In this document: positions 31,971 through 41,756 of the stretch, one piece after another
Position numbering within the stretch: the stretch's first letter is position 1
Layout of the letters: every line of letters starts with the position of its first letter
Source of the DNA: Cognatishimia activa
GTDB lineage: Bacteria; Pseudomonadota; Alphaproteobacteria; Rhodobacterales; Rhodobacteraceae
DNA: 64,000 nt
NCBI RefSeq assembly: GCF_017798205.1
Contig: NZ_CP060010.1
Location: 496,001 to 560,000, forward strand
Direction of reading: 5' to 3'
The notes under the pieces: model-generated
Database searches by the model: none
What the model saw: only the letters and a program-made list of their open reading frames with translations
What the model was told of the DNA's origin: nothing
Position numbers and translations under genes: made by a program

Positions 31971-33310
31971 ACGCTCGCGGCCACTTCTGAAACGATGCCG
32001 TCCACCACGTGCTCGAGCAGCACCGGATCTTCGCATTCCGCCATGACGCGGATCAGAGGCTCGGTGCCGGACTTGCGGATCAAAAGGCGGCCATAGCCGT
32101 TCAGCTTGGTTTCCGCATCCGCAATGGCTTTTTGGACCTGAGCCACCTCAAGCGGATCCTGCCCAGCGCCGTAGCGCACATTCTTCAGAAGCTGAGGAAC
32201 TTTGTCGAAGTTCTGTGTGAGTTCACTCGCAGGGCGACCAGTTTCCACCATGGCCGCAAGGAACTGAAGCCCCGCCAGAAGGCCATCGCCCGTTGTTGCA
32301 TAGTCGGTCATCACGATATGGCCCGATTGTTCGCCCCCAAGGTTGAACCCACCTTGACGCATGCGTTCAACCACATAACGGTCTCCCACCTTAGTGCGTT
32401 CCAGTTTCAGGCCGCGTGCCTGTAAGAACCGCTCTAGCCCAAGGTTGGACATGACCGTTGCAACCAGCGTGTCACTGGCCAGTTTCCCAGCACCAGCCCA
32501 GCGGTCCGCCAATAGCGCCATGATCTGGTCGCCATCCGCGACCATGCCGTCTTCGTCCACGATCATCACGCGGTCCGCGTCGCCATCCAGCGAAATGCCG
32601 ACATGGGCATTGTGGCGCACCACGGCTTCGCTGATGGTGGCCGGATAGGTCGAACCGCATTTGTCGTTGATGTTATAACCGTTCGGCGAGACGCCGATCG
32701 AAACGACTTCGGCGCCCATTTCCCACAAGGCTTCTGGCGCTGCACGGTGCGCCGCACCGTTTGCGCAATCAACAACCACCTTCAGACCGCTCAAGGGCAG
32801 CGAAGAAGGCAGCGAGCTCTTTACACGCTCGATATAGCGGAAGCGGCCGTCATCGATCCGTTTCGCGCGGCCGATATGTTGGGCCTGCGCGGGCTCAACG
32901 CCCTCAAATACCAGCCTTTCGATTTCGGCTTCGGCTTCGTCGGAGAGTTTGAACCCATCAGGCCCAAAGAACTTGATGCCATTGTCACAGGCCGGGTTGT
33001 GGCTGGCGGAAATCATCACACCAAGGTCAGCGCGCATCGAGGTGGTCAGCAGACCAACCGCCGGAGTCGGCACTGGACCCAGCAAAAAGACGTTCATGCC
33101 CGTAGAAGTCAGACCCGCCGTCAAAGCATGCTCAAACATATAGCCTGACAGCCGCGTGTCCTTGCCGATCACTACACGGTGCGCGTCGGATTTGTCTTTG
33201 CGGAAGTACCGCCCCACGGCCGCGCCAATCTTAAGCGCCATTTCGGCGGTCATCGGATAAGTATTCGCGGTCCCACGCACCCCGTCGGTGCCAAAGAGCT
33301 TTCGTGTCAT
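31967..33310 (-). CDS. glmM: Phosphoglucosamine mutase
   Basis: 447 residues. It interconverts glucosamine-6- and -1-phosphate for UDP-GlcNAc and the cell wall. [15 protein letters not shown] opens the protein; the phosphoserine loop is [20 protein letters not shown]; the Mg site is [16 protein letters not shown]; the substrate loop is GEQSGHIV; the C-terminal phosphate loop is [12 protein letters not shown]. It directly follows folP (stop and start adjacent) in a folB-folP-glmM operon. Confidence 0.97.
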   Translation of the reverse strand: MTRKLFGTDGVRGTANTYPMTAEMALKIGAAVGRYFRKDKSDAHRVVIGKDTRLSGYMFEHALTAGLTSTGMNVFLLGPVPTPAVGLLTTSMRADLGVMISASHNPACDNGIKFFGPDGFKLSDEAEAEIERLVFEGVEPAQAQHIGRAKRIDDGRFRYIERVKSSLPSSLPLSGLKVVVDCANGAAHRAAPEALWEMGAEVVSIGVSPNGYNINDKCGSTYPATISEAVVRHNAHVGISLDGDADRVMIVDEDGMVADGDQIMALLADRWAGAGKLASDTLVATVMSNLGLERFLQARGLKLERTKVGDRYVVERMRQGGFNLGGEQSGHIVMTDYATTGDGLLAGLQFLAAMVETGRPASELTQNFDKVPQLLKNVRYGAGQDPLEVAQVQKAIADAETKLNGYGRLLIRKSGTEPLIRVMAECEDPVLLEHVVDGIVSEVAASV

Positions 33311-34321
33311 TTAATTCGTCCCTTTCGTCACCGCTTGCCAAAGCGTGAGCGCCTGCGTGGTCTCGGCCACGTCATGCACGCGAAGAACCTGCACGCCCTG
33401 CGCCACGCCTGCCAAAGCGACGGCCACGGAGCCGGGCATCCGGTCGTGGGCGTCTTCGGTTTTGCTTAATGTCCCAATAAATCGTTTGCGTGACGCACCG
33501 AGCAAAATCGGGCAGCCCAGGCTGTGAAACAGGCTGAGCCGCGCCAAAAGCGCGAGGTTATGCGCCAGAGTCTTGCCAAAGCCGATGCCCGGATCGACCA
33601 GAATTTGATGTCTTGGAATGCCGAGGCTGGTCAGATAGCCGACCTGCGCCTCTAGAAAATCATAAACGTCGAGCAGCACGTCGTCATAGGTCGGATCATC
33701 CTGCATCGTGGCCGGATCCCCCTGCGCATGCATGACACAGACCGGAGCGCCCGCCTCTGCGGCGAAGGGCGCGAGGTCTCCGTCCCAGGTAAAGCCCGAA
33801 ACGTCGTTGATCAGCGTGGCACCTGCCGACAGAGCTTCGCGTGCGACGGGCGCTTTGCGGGTGTCGATGCTAATTGGCACGTCGGATTGCGCTGTGACCG
33901 CGGCGATCACAGGTGCTGTGCGCGCGATTTCCTCGACCACAGCCACATGACCTGCGCCCGGGCGGGTGGATTCGCCGCCGATATCGATGATGGTCGCGCC
34001 TTGGTTGGCCATCTCGGCCACCCGCGCGATGGCCGCATCGGGAGCGTTAAATTCGCCGCCATCCGAGAAACTGTCAGGCGTTACGTTCAGGATGCCCATG
34101 ACCTGCGGTGCGGCCATATCAAGGCCTGCCAAAGTCCCGCGCGGCTCCGTCATCCGCGCAAGCGCCTCTTCCGTCGCTTGGGCCGCAGGGATGACTTCGG
34201 GCGATTGCCCACGTCGCAAAACCTCGATCTCAGAAAACCACGCCCAGCCTCCGGCGAGGTCAAAGGCACCTTTAGGGCGGGCCGCATCAACTTGCGGTAT
34301 GGCTCGGTAATAGGTCTTCAT
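33311..34321 (-). CDS. folP: Dihydropteroate synthase
   Basis: 336 residues from ATG 34321 (a TTG at 34342 is less likely). It joins dihydropterin pyrophosphate to p-aminobenzoate in folate synthesis. Signature blocks: MGILNVTPDSFSDGG, IIDIGGESTRPGA, VSIDTRKAPVAREAL-like (ISIDTRKAPV), ILVDPGIGFGKT and LGASRKRFIG. An N-terminal stretch of about 80 residues before the TIM barrel is longer than in E. coli. It lies 40 bp downstream of folB and abuts glmM. Confidence 0.95.
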   Translation of the reverse strand: MKTYYRAIPQVDAARPKGAFDLAGGWAWFSEIEVLRRGQSPEVIPAAQATEEALARMTEPRGTLAGLDMAAPQVMGILNVTPDSFSDGGEFNAPDAAIARVAEMANQGATIIDIGGESTRPGAGHVAVVEEIARTAPVIAAVTAQSDVPISIDTRKAPVAREALSAGATLINDVSGFTWDGDLAPFAAEAGAPVCVMHAQGDPATMQDDPTYDDVLLDVYDFLEAQVGYLTSLGIPRHQILVDPGIGFGKTLAHNLALLARLSLFHSLGCPILLGASRKRFIGTLSKTEDAHDRMPGSVAVALAGVAQGVQVLRVHDVAETTQALTLWQAVTKGTN

Positions 34322-34360
34322 ATCTTTTGCATGTGCGATCAAACGCGCTGTGGCAAGCGC

Positions 34361-35254
34361 TCAGAATTCGCTTTGATCCAGTGTTACAGTCTGTGTGGGA
34401 ATTGTGTGGGTCATCGGCAACGTGTCGCCGAAACAAATCATCCGGGAAGCCTGCCATTGTTCAGCAAACCAACACGCGAGTGCTTTTGGGGCAGGATCAG
34501 GTGAGTCGGTCGCGTCTAAAACCAACTTCGAGGGCGCCCAGACCACAGAAAGCTGGTTCTTCATCGCCCAATCCAATTCCGTCCGCGTGCCCGCAACGGT
34601 CAAAGCAAGGTACTCTGCCGATAGGCGCCACGCGGCCTGTTCGATCTCTAAAAGGTCGATATTGAGCTGCGCCCGTTCCAGATCCACGGCCTCACGGTCC
34701 TTAGGCAAATCCAGGCAAAGAACCATCGGCGCATCCAAAGCATCAAGCTGCGCAATCCAGGACGAGATATGCGGCGACGACAGGGCAGCATTACTCAGAA
34801 ATGCAACAACCGGAGCACGCGCGGCCGCGACCGGCCCATCCCCCTGCCCCGGCACACGTTCGATTTCCACGCCCAGCGCGCCGTTGCCTTTGTCGAGCTT
34901 TTGGATACGCACAAAAACCCGCATCGCCAGCGGTTCCGCCAATATGCGATCCGCAATCCGCTCGGCCAGCGTTTCCAGCAGGTTCAGACGTTCGGCTGCC
35001 AGCTCATGCTCAATCGCCCAAGTGATCCGGTCATAAGACAGGATCAAATCCACATCATCGCCAAGATCTGCTTCGGGTGCCGCAACCTCGACCACGACGT
35101 CAAAACTAAGCCGCTGTTCCATATCCCGCTCAGCTTGAAAGGCTCCTATTTCCACCGAGACAATATGGTCGCGCAGAGACAGGCGATCATGCACGCCTTC
35201 GGGCGCGGTCGCCTTGGCACGGGCTTCGGGATGATCAAAGGCGGATGCGCTCAT
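34361..35254 (-). CDS. folB: Dihydroneopterin aldolase with a C-terminal extension
   Basis: 297 residues, more than double the usual about 120. Residues 25-135 form the FolB domain (LRDHIVSVEIGAFQAERD, LSYDRITWAIEHELAAERLN, LLETLAERIADRIL, with the catalytic Glu and Lys). Residues after about 140 form an extra domain (VVAFLSNAALSSPHISSW, MVLCLDLPKDREAVDL) of unknown purpose. It heads the folB-folP-glmM operon, two folate genes with one cell-wall sugar gene. Confidence 0.88.
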   Translation of the reverse strand: MSASAFDHPEARAKATAPEGVHDRLSLRDHIVSVEIGAFQAERDMEQRLSFDVVVEVAAPEADLGDDVDLILSYDRITWAIEHELAAERLNLLETLAERIADRILAEPLAMRVFVRIQKLDKGNGALGVEIERVPGQGDGPVAAARAPVVAFLSNAALSSPHISSWIAQLDALDAPMVLCLDLPKDREAVDLERAQLNIDLLEIEQAAWRLSAEYLALTVAGTRTELDWAMKNQLSVVWAPSKLVLDATDSPDPAPKALACWFAEQWQASRMICFGDTLPMTHTIPTQTVTLDQSEF

Positions 35255-35325
35255 GGGGGCTCCTGAAATGATTTGCGCCGCTATAGCAGCGGCGCACCAT
35301 CAGAACCAGAGCGGAAACCCTACCT

Positions 35326-35961
35326 TTAGTTTTGTGAAAGACGGGTGGCGCGGCGATAGAAGTGGTGCTGGCCCACAGTGGCCGTGCGCGTAAACTGGCG
35401 CGCCCAGGCAGGGTTCACATATTTAGCATGGTAAAACGTCGCCCCATCGGTCAGATCCCGAGGTCCACCATTCAGCATAATATGCGCGATCTTGCCCATG
35501 CGTTCATAGGCACGTTGATCCGTGATCGTCTCAGCCAGACCGTCGCAGGTGTAGGAAAACTGGCACCGGTGCTTGCGACCGGTACCTTGGTTGATCACCT
35601 TGCAGACGGTGTTCGGGAAGCGGCGGCTTTCGGCGCGGTTCAAAATGACCTCAGCAACAGCGAATTGACCAGCGGTGCTTTCGCCACGCGCTTCAAAGTA
35701 AAGCGCCTCAGCCAGGCACGCCCACTGCTTGTCGCCTTCCAGAAACGGCTGCGCGTCGATCCACTCGATGGTGCGTTCTACAGGCTGTGCGCCGCGTTTG
35801 TTGCGGAACAGCAAAAAGCCCTTCAGCCTGTCACCATTCAGCAAAGCCATACGGGATTGTTCGACCGCGAGGGCCTGCTCAAGCGGGGAAGCCGGTGTGT
35901 CTGCTGCAACCGGAGTTGCCAGCAGCGCAAGGGCCATAATTGCATTTCTAAAGATGCGCAT
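35326..35961 (-). CDS. Secreted cell-wall hydrolase (SleB type)
   Basis: 211 residues with a signal peptide (MRIFRNAIMALALLATPVAA). The C-terminal hydrolase_2/SleB domain carries LAEALYFEARGEST with the catalytic Glu, AVAEVILNRAES, then CQFSYTCDGL and ATFYHAKYVNPAW. It cuts peptidoglycan glycan or peptide bonds; the family includes spore cortex enzymes and general hydrolases of alphaproteobacteria. Monocistronic. Confidence 0.9.
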   Translation of the reverse strand: MRIFRNAIMALALLATPVAADTPASPLEQALAVEQSRMALLNGDRLKGFLLFRNKRGAQPVERTIEWIDAQPFLEGDKQWACLAEALYFEARGESTAGQFAVAEVILNRAESRRFPNTVCKVINQGTGRKHRCQFSYTCDGLAETITDQRAYERMGKIAHIMLNGGPRDLTDGATFYHAKYVNPAWARQFTRTATVGQHHFYRRATRLSQN

Positions 35962-36111
35962 TGCACTCTCTCATATAGAAATGCCGGATCCTCCCCAGGT
36001 CCGGCCAGACATCGAAGCGGTTTACAGAAAAGCCCGTGACGGGTCTAGCCCCGTGACAATTTCGCACAGTTTTTGAGCGATTTGTGTGACTTGTTAAATC
36101 AAAACAGAAAC

Positions 36112-38655
36112 TTAGCTTCCAATTTGATCCCGTATGGCCAGCTGTGCCGCCGCCAATCGCGCCACAGGCACACGGAATGGTGAACAGGAAACATAGTTCA
36201 TTCCCACCTTGCGGCAGAAGGCAATCGACTCGGGGCTGCCGCCATGTTCGCCGCAAACCGAGAGAACCAGATCGGGGCGTTCCTTGCGCCCGCGCTCTGC
36301 GCCAAGCTTCACCAGCTCGCCCACGCCATCGGTATCCAGCGTGTGAAACGGATCCTCTGCATAGACGCCCTGCTGTACATAAGCGGACATAAACCGCCCC
36401 GCGTCGTCGCGTGACAGACCATAGGTCATCTGCGTGAGGTCATTGGTGCCAAAGCTAAAGAAATGGCAGTTCGGCGCGATCTCTTCGGCGCGCAGGGCCG
36501 CGCGCGGGGTTTCCACCATCACGCCCAGTTTAAACTCAAAGGCATCGCTGTGTTCCGTCCGAACGGCTGCGGCCACCGCATCAATCCGGGTTTTGACCAG
36601 TTCGACCTCGCGTTTCGCGCTAACCAGAGGGATCATGATCTCTGGCACCACAGCATCGCCATCCTTGGAGGCCTCAATCGTGGCCTCAAAGATCGCACGC
36701 GCCTGCATGTCATAGATCTCGGGCACCGCGATGCCCAAACGCACACCGCGCATGCCGAGCATGGGGTTATATTCAGAGAGCGCCTCAACGCGACGTTCCA
36801 CCGTCGAAAGCGGAAGGTTCAAGGCCTCGGCCAGGTCGCGCATGCCCGTGCGGTCGCTTGGTAGGAACTCATGCAAAGGCGGATCAAACAGACGAATACA
36901 GACTGGCCGCCCCTGCATGATCTGAAAGAGATCGACGAAATCCTCACGCTGGATCGGCAACAGGCGCTCAAGCGCCGCCTTGCGATCATCGCTTTCATCC
37001 GCAAAGATCATCTCGCGCATGGCAGTCAGGCGGTCTTCTTCAAAAAACATATGCTCGGTGCGGCAGAGCCCGATACCCTGCGCTTGGAAATTGCGCGCGG
37101 TCAAAGCATCTGCTGGCGTGTCAGCATTGGCACGGACATCGATATCGCGGTTTTCATCGGCCCAAGACATGAGCTTCTGAAAGCTCTCATCCAAGGCGGC
37201 TTCAAGCATCGGCGGCTGTCCCGCCAAGACCTGACCGTTGGATCCATCGATGGTCAGGATATCGCCTTCGCCAAAGACCCGCCCATCCGGTGCGATCAAT
37301 TGCTTACGCCGCGCCTGAAAGCGGATCTCGCTCGCGCCCACGACGCAAGGAAGGCCCATGCCACGTCCGATCACAGCGGCATGGCTCGTGATACCACCAC
37401 GTTCCGTAAGAACCGCAACTGCAGCATGCATGCCGCGAATATCTTCTGGGTTGGTCTCGCGCCGCACCAAAACGGCGGCCTCGCCGCGGGCCGCCGAGGC
37501 CTGAGCATCAGCCGCGGAAAACACAATCTTACCCGTCGCAGCCCCGGGGCTCGCAGCCACACCCGACCCAACCACATCGCGGTCGGCATCCGGATCCACC
37601 TGACGGTGCAACAATTCATTCAACGCGCGCGGCTCCACCCGCAACAGAGCTTCCTGGCGCGAGATCACCCCGTCTTCGGCCAAAGCCACCGCAATACGCA
37701 CCGACGCGCGCGCCGAGCGATGCACGCGCACCCCGTCCAGAATATGGACGCCCCCGTTTTCCAACGTGAACTCAACCTGCATCTCTTCGCGCAGACGCAC
37801 GCGCATGGCTTCGGCGTGTTTGATCAGCTCAGAAAAGGCCTCTGGTGCCTGATCCTCGAGCGACGGGCCGCGGTCATCCTTTTCAAGGAAAAGCGACTTT
37901 TCACCCGCCTCCAACGCATCCCGACCTTGCGATTGCGACAGATAGCGACCTTTGATCATCGGCGTGCCGGAGACGCTATCCACCAATTGCAACACGCCCG
38001 AGCCGCATTCCCCCTGCCCCAGCCCAAGCACCATCGCCTGCACCACCAGTCCAAGCCCCGCATCCGCAGGCGCCCCTTTCGCCATCCGCAAGAGCCGCGC
38101 CGAGGTGCCTTCCCACGCCCGCGCCATCGAGCGCAAAACACCGCCGAGCTGTTCTTTCGGATCCTGAGGAAAGGCCTCATCGGCCTCATCCTCATAGGCA
38201 TCCAACGCCTCATTCACCGCATTGGCATCTGTGGGGTCAATGTCATCAAACATATCCGGATCAAGCCGCGCCACATGCACCGAATAAGCCTGAATAAACC
38301 GGAAATAGAGCTCATCCGCCGCCTCGCGGCCCAGTGTATTGGACAAATGCGCATGACGTTCCGCATTCATTCCGATATTTAACACAGCACCCGGCCCGCC
38401 CCAGTCAGGATCCTGAGAACTCGGCCGCACACAGAGAATTTGCCCCTCCTCGAACGGAGAAATCAACCGCGCCAGATCCGGCATATCGCCGGCCGCAATA
38501 TTATGGACAGCCTCAAAAGACAGCGCCACCGTCGTGGGCACCGGCATCTCCATGCGCACCAGACGTTGCAAACACTTCGCCCGCCCGCCGTGGGTATCAG
38601 GCGACATCGGTGCATCCGGTGTGATCAGCGTGATATAGGAACTATTATTCTGCAC
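36112..38655 (-). CDS. Pyruvate phosphate dikinase-like PEP enzyme
   Basis: 847 residues from GTG 38655, the in-frame codon that GGAG precedes; the ATG next to it is out of frame. The N-terminal ATP-grasp-like region has VRPSSQDPDWGGPGAVLNIG (the PPDK nucleotide-domain block). The phosphohistidine domain has LTERGGITSHAAVIGRGMGL. The C-terminal PEP/pyruvate barrel has GLCRTEHMFFEEDRL, SFGTNDLTQMTYG and LSVCGEHGGSP with the catalytic Cys. The N-terminus differs enough from true PPDK that a related PEP synthase-type reaction cannot be excluded. Confidence 0.85.
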   Translation of the reverse strand: MQNNSSYITLITPDAPMSPDTHGGRAKCLQRLVRMEMPVPTTVALSFEAVHNIAAGDMPDLARLISPFEEGQILCVRPSSQDPDWGGPGAVLNIGMNAERHAHLSNTLGREAADELYFRFIQAYSVHVARLDPDMFDDIDPTDANAVNEALDAYEDEADEAFPQDPKEQLGGVLRSMARAWEGTSARLLRMAKGAPADAGLGLVVQAMVLGLGQGECGSGVLQLVDSVSGTPMIKGRYLSQSQGRDALEAGEKSLFLEKDDRGPSLEDQAPEAFSELIKHAEAMRVRLREEMQVEFTLENGGVHILDGVRVHRSARASVRIAVALAEDGVISRQEALLRVEPRALNELLHRQVDPDADRDVVGSGVAASPGAATGKIVFSAADAQASAARGEAAVLVRRETNPEDIRGMHAAVAVLTERGGITSHAAVIGRGMGLPCVVGASEIRFQARRKQLIAPDGRVFGEGDILTIDGSNGQVLAGQPPMLEAALDESFQKLMSWADENRDIDVRANADTPADALTARNFQAQGIGLCRTEHMFFEEDRLTAMREMIFADESDDRKAALERLLPIQREDFVDLFQIMQGRPVCIRLFDPPLHEFLPSDRTGMRDLAEALNLPLSTVERRVEALSEYNPMLGMRGVRLGIAVPEIYDMQARAIFEATIEASKDGDAVVPEIMIPLVSAKREVELVKTRIDAVAAAVRTEHSDAFEFKLGVMVETPRAALRAEEIAPNCHFFSFGTNDLTQMTYGLSRDDAGRFMSAYVQQGVYAEDPFHTLDTDGVGELVKLGAERGRKERPDLVLSVCGEHGGSPESIAFCRKVGMNYVSCSPFRVPVARLAAAQLAIRDQIGS

Positions 38656-38854
38656 TGCGGCATTTCTCCTGCTGTCCGTGCAGCATAAGCATTGCGTCCT
38701 ACCTGGCAAGGGAAAGCTGAGAGCGGACCGCCGACCAAGGCCTTCATCTTGCTACAAATACTCTGGGTAGAAAGCCGTCTAGCAAAAACTCAAGGAGCTA
38801 TTGAGGCTCGAACGGGCAGAGCCCAGGCCATCGGCCAAGGGGGCAATGCCTCTC

Positions 38855-39136
38855 TTAGCTTTCGCCAACCGGCGGCAGGCTGTCCATCCAATTGAAATCG
38901 CGCACGTCGATAATGCCCTGCGTGATCACCCAATAGAGAATGACCCACAAAACCGCAGCAATCCCGCTGGTGATCCAGGCCTTGAGTTTTAGGTTGTGCA
39001 CCTCTGGTGCTCCAGCCTGCGTGCCCGGCACGATCTCTCCGAGATCGCCTTGCGTTTGCAGACGAAACGGGATGACGCAGAGGAACGTCATGAACCAAAG
39101 CACGGCATAAAGAACAATTGCAGAGGTGATACCCAT
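38855..39136 (-). CDS. DUF1467 membrane protein
   Basis: 93 residues with two helices (about 5-24 and 57-76): SAIVLYAVLWFMTFLCVIPF, then LRLQTQGDLG-like loop (RLQTQGDLGEIVPGTQAGAP) and a second helix. This is the DUF1467 pattern of alphaproteobacteria. It follows the epimerase gene, the usual neighbour. The function is unknown. Confidence 0.88.
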   Translation of the reverse strand: MGITSAIVLYAVLWFMTFLCVIPFRLQTQGDLGEIVPGTQAGAPEVHNLKLKAWITSGIAAVLWVILYWVITQGIIDVRDFNWMDSLPPVGES

Positions 39137-39198
39137 GAGCGTGATTTCCTAATTCCTACCCCAAAGCACATAGCACGCGCGATGCGCTCTGCAATGGG

Positions 39199-39603
39199 TC
39201 AGACCTGTTCAAGCTCCACCAAACAGCCATTAAAGTCCTTAGGGTGCAGGAAGAGCACCGGCTTGCCATGCGCGCCAATCTTTGGCTCACCAGACCCGAG
39301 CACACGCGCGCCAGAGGCCTGCAGCTGGTCGCGCGCGGCCAGGATGTCTTCAACCTCATAGCAAATGTGGTGAATGCCACCGGCTGGGTTCTTTTCCAAA
39401 AACCCATTGATCGGGCTCGCGTCGCCCAGCGGATAGAGCAGTTCGATCTTGGTATTGGGCAGCTCAATAAAGACTACGGTCACCCCATGATCCGGCTCAT
39501 CCTGAGGCGCGCCGACCTTCGCCCCAAGCGCCGTACGATATTGCTCGGATGCGGCCTCCAGATCTGGAACTGCGATAGCGACGTGGTTCAGGCGACCAAT
39601 CAT
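39199..39603 (-). CDS. mce: Methylmalonyl-CoA epimerase
   Basis: 134 residues from ATG 39603 with AGAGG upstream. Two glyoxalase-fold repeats with metal ligands in LNHVAIAVPDLEAA (His), NTKIELLYPLGD (Glu), GIHHICYEVEDI (His) and NGCLVELEQV (Glu). It interconverts the two methylmalonyl-CoA epimers in propionate breakdown. Next to DUF1467. Confidence 0.93.
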   Translation of the reverse strand: MIGRLNHVAIAVPDLEAASEQYRTALGAKVGAPQDEPDHGVTVVFIELPNTKIELLYPLGDASPINGFLEKNPAGGIHHICYEVEDILAARDQLQASGARVLGSGEPKIGAHGKPVLFLHPKDFNGCLVELEQV

Positions 39604-39785
39604 AATAAACCTCTTGGCGTGTCTGCGAATTTGCCGAGACTTATCCGGCATCCCCTTTAGCAAAGCAACCGCCGTGCCGTGACGTTCCTCGCGACCATTT
39701 GGCGCGCAAAGGGTGACGACGATGGTCTTAACGGCTCATTAGGCAAAATGCGCTTAGGCTTTCCTCAATCGGAAAGGAAAGACTC

Positions 39786-40502
39786 ATGGATGATCTCCCG
39801 CAATTCCCGCCCCTTATCTCCCCCACTGCGCAGCGCCCGCTGTTGGGCGTGACGGTTCTGGTCGTTGAAGACAGCCGTTTCGCTTGCGAGGCCCTTAGGT
39901 TGCTCTGTCTGAAAAGTGGGGCTCGGATCAGGCGGGCGGATACGCTGGCGGCGGCACGCAAACATCTGCGGACTTATCGGCCCTCTGTGATCATTGTGGA
40001 TCTTGGGTTGCCTGACGGATCCGGCCTTGATCTGATCCGAGATTTGCATCGCTATGATCACGGTATTCAGGCGATTTTAGCGACCTCAGGCGATGATACC
40101 TTGGCCCATGCCGCGATATCAGCCGGAGCCCATGGGTTCTTGTCGAAACCTCTAACGTCAGTCGCAGTCTTCCAGCAAGCCGTACTAAAACACCTGTCGG
40201 CCTTATCTACAACCGCCCGCCTCCGCGCAGCCAATCCAGAGACAGTGCACCCGGATGCGTTGGCTTATAACGATGACCTGCGCAAAGCGGCTTCAAGCCT
40301 TTCGCAAATCAGCGAAGCACGCCAGTTGGTTTACCTTGGCCGATTTGTCTCTGGCATCGCGCGCAGTGCTGGCGATATCGACTTGCAAACCGCGGCTGAA
40401 ACGCTTCTGGCAACACAAAGGGCGCGCAGACCCAACGATCAAATCATTGCGCGTCTGGCGTCACTTTTGAAGCAACGTATTGCCACGCGTCGAACCGTTT
40501 AA
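39786..40502 (+). CDS. Response regulator with a C-terminal helical region
   Basis: 238 residues. The receiver domain is at about 20-140: VLVVEDSRF, phosphoacceptor Asp72 in IIVDLGLPDGSG, Thr/Ser in LATSGDD and Lys in LSKPLTS. The last 90 residues are helical with no DNA-binding domain I recognise (LSQISEARQLVYLGRFVSGI). It may act in signalling by protein contact. There is no kinase next to it. The stop overlaps the convergent DUF1501 gene by four bases. Confidence 0.87.
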   Translation: MDDLPQFPPLISPTAQRPLLGVTVLVVEDSRFACEALRLLCLKSGARIRRADTLAAARKHLRTYRPSVIIVDLGLPDGSGLDLIRDLHRYDHGIQAILATSGDDTLAHAAISAGAHGFLSKPLTSVAVFQQAVLKHLSALSTTARLRAANPETVHPDALAYNDDLRKAASSLSQISEARQLVYLGRFVSGIARSAGDIDLQTAAETLLATQRARRPNDQIIARLASLLKQRIATRRTV

Positions 40503-41746
40503 AGCAAGAGTTTCGGGCCCGACCCCATATCCAAGCCACCAAAAACAGAGGTTTCCAACGCAGATTTCGACATCCCAAAGGACTCCCGCATCGCCCAGGC
40601 GGCCCAGGCCCGAATGTCGGTCGTCGGCATAAGGTCACGCCGGTCGTAAAGATCTGCTTCCGCAAGCCCCGGCCAGCGCCCATGCACCTGCCCGCCGCGC
40701 ACCGCGCCACCCGCCACGATCATCGTGCCTCCGGTGCCGTGATCCGTACCCTTTGTACCATTCTCGCGAACGGTGCGGCCGAACTCGGTCATACAAAGCA
40801 CGGTCGTCTGGCCCCAGACAATCGAGCCAAGCTCTTTGCGCAGACGCAGGATGGTTTCTGACAACTCCTGCAGAGGTCGGTTCAGGGTCCTGTTCTGCGC
40901 GGCATGGGTGTCCCAACCGCCAATCGAGAACGACGCGATCCGGGTTTCAGCCCGCAGTTGCTCGGCCGCGAAGTCTACGATTTTCAGGTGTGTCTTGCCT
41001 TTGCGTGCATTCTGAACGTCGTCGGCCATCGCATTCATCATGTCCTCTTGGTCGACCATCCCGCCGTGCATATCCAAAGCAACGGAATCCCCGTCAGAGC
41101 TGGCCAGACTTATGGCCTCTTGCATGGACGCAGCCATGGTCGGATCGCCTTTCATCACCAGATCCAGCAGGCGCAGCCCTTGCGAACTCATGCCCAGATC
41201 CACGTCTGGCGACCAGTTGGACACAGGCGTCTCCCCCGTCAGGATCAACATATTCTCGCGACCAAGGGCAAAGGCCGTCCGCGCCTGAGCGCCTCCGAGG
41301 TAGGGCAGCATCCGGTTGAGCCAGCCATCGCGGCGACCCATAGGCGCAAGATCCACGGTTCCGGCCTCAAGCAAATCTTGCCCGTCAAAGTGGCTCCGCT
41401 TGTCGCGGTAGGGCGTCGAGGTGGCTTGCACAAAGGACAGCTCTCCACGATCCCAAAGCGGCTTAAGGGGTTTGAGGCCCGGGTGAATACCGTAGAATTC
41501 GTTTAGATGCAGTTCATTGTCACGGGACACCGCGAGATTAGGGCGATGGGACGCGAGGCTCAGATCCCCCCAAGGGCGCAGCACATCAATGCCGTCCATG
41601 CCCCCGCGCAGGATGATCACCACAAGCCGGTTATCGCCGGGCGCAGCAGCCAGACTGACCGGTGTCAGCAGTGGGCTGGCCGCCAGCGAACAGCCAATGG
41701 CCCCAGCGGATCCTAGGAAATTTCGGCGTGAAATTTCATGTGTCAT
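40499..41746 (-). CDS. DUF1501 Tat-exported protein
   Basis: 415 residues. Twin-arginine signal (ISRRNFLGSAGAIGCSLAAS). The mature protein has the DUF1501 (sulfatase-like fold) blocks VVIILRGGMDGIDVLRPWGD, SHFDGQDLLEAGT, GWDTHAAQNRTLNRPLQELS and VLCMTEFGRTVRENGTKGTD. It is always found with DUF1800, which precedes it here by 10 bp. The pair is widespread and uncharacterised; a periplasmic role is clear, the substrate is not. Confidence 0.9.
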   Translation of the reverse strand: MTHEISRRNFLGSAGAIGCSLAASPLLTPVSLAAAPGDNRLVVIILRGGMDGIDVLRPWGDLSLASHRPNLAVSRDNELHLNEFYGIHPGLKPLKPLWDRGELSFVQATSTPYRDKRSHFDGQDLLEAGTVDLAPMGRRDGWLNRMLPYLGGAQARTAFALGRENMLILTGETPVSNWSPDVDLGMSSQGLRLLDLVMKGDPTMAASMQEAISLASSDGDSVALDMHGGMVDQEDMMNAMADDVQNARKGKTHLKIVDFAAEQLRAETRIASFSIGGWDTHAAQNRTLNRPLQELSETILRLRKELGSIVWGQTTVLCMTEFGRTVRENGTKGTDHGTGGTMIVAGGAVRGGQVHGRWPGLAEADLYDRRDLMPTTDIRAWAAWAMRESFGMSKSALETSVFGGLDMGSGPKLLL

Positions 41747-41756
41747 ATCGTTCCCC

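Noticed and set aside
36871-38382. A 503-codon frame opposite the PPDK-like gene
   Set aside because: The sense gene has complete catalytic motifs; the antisense translation is Arg/His-rich and featureless.
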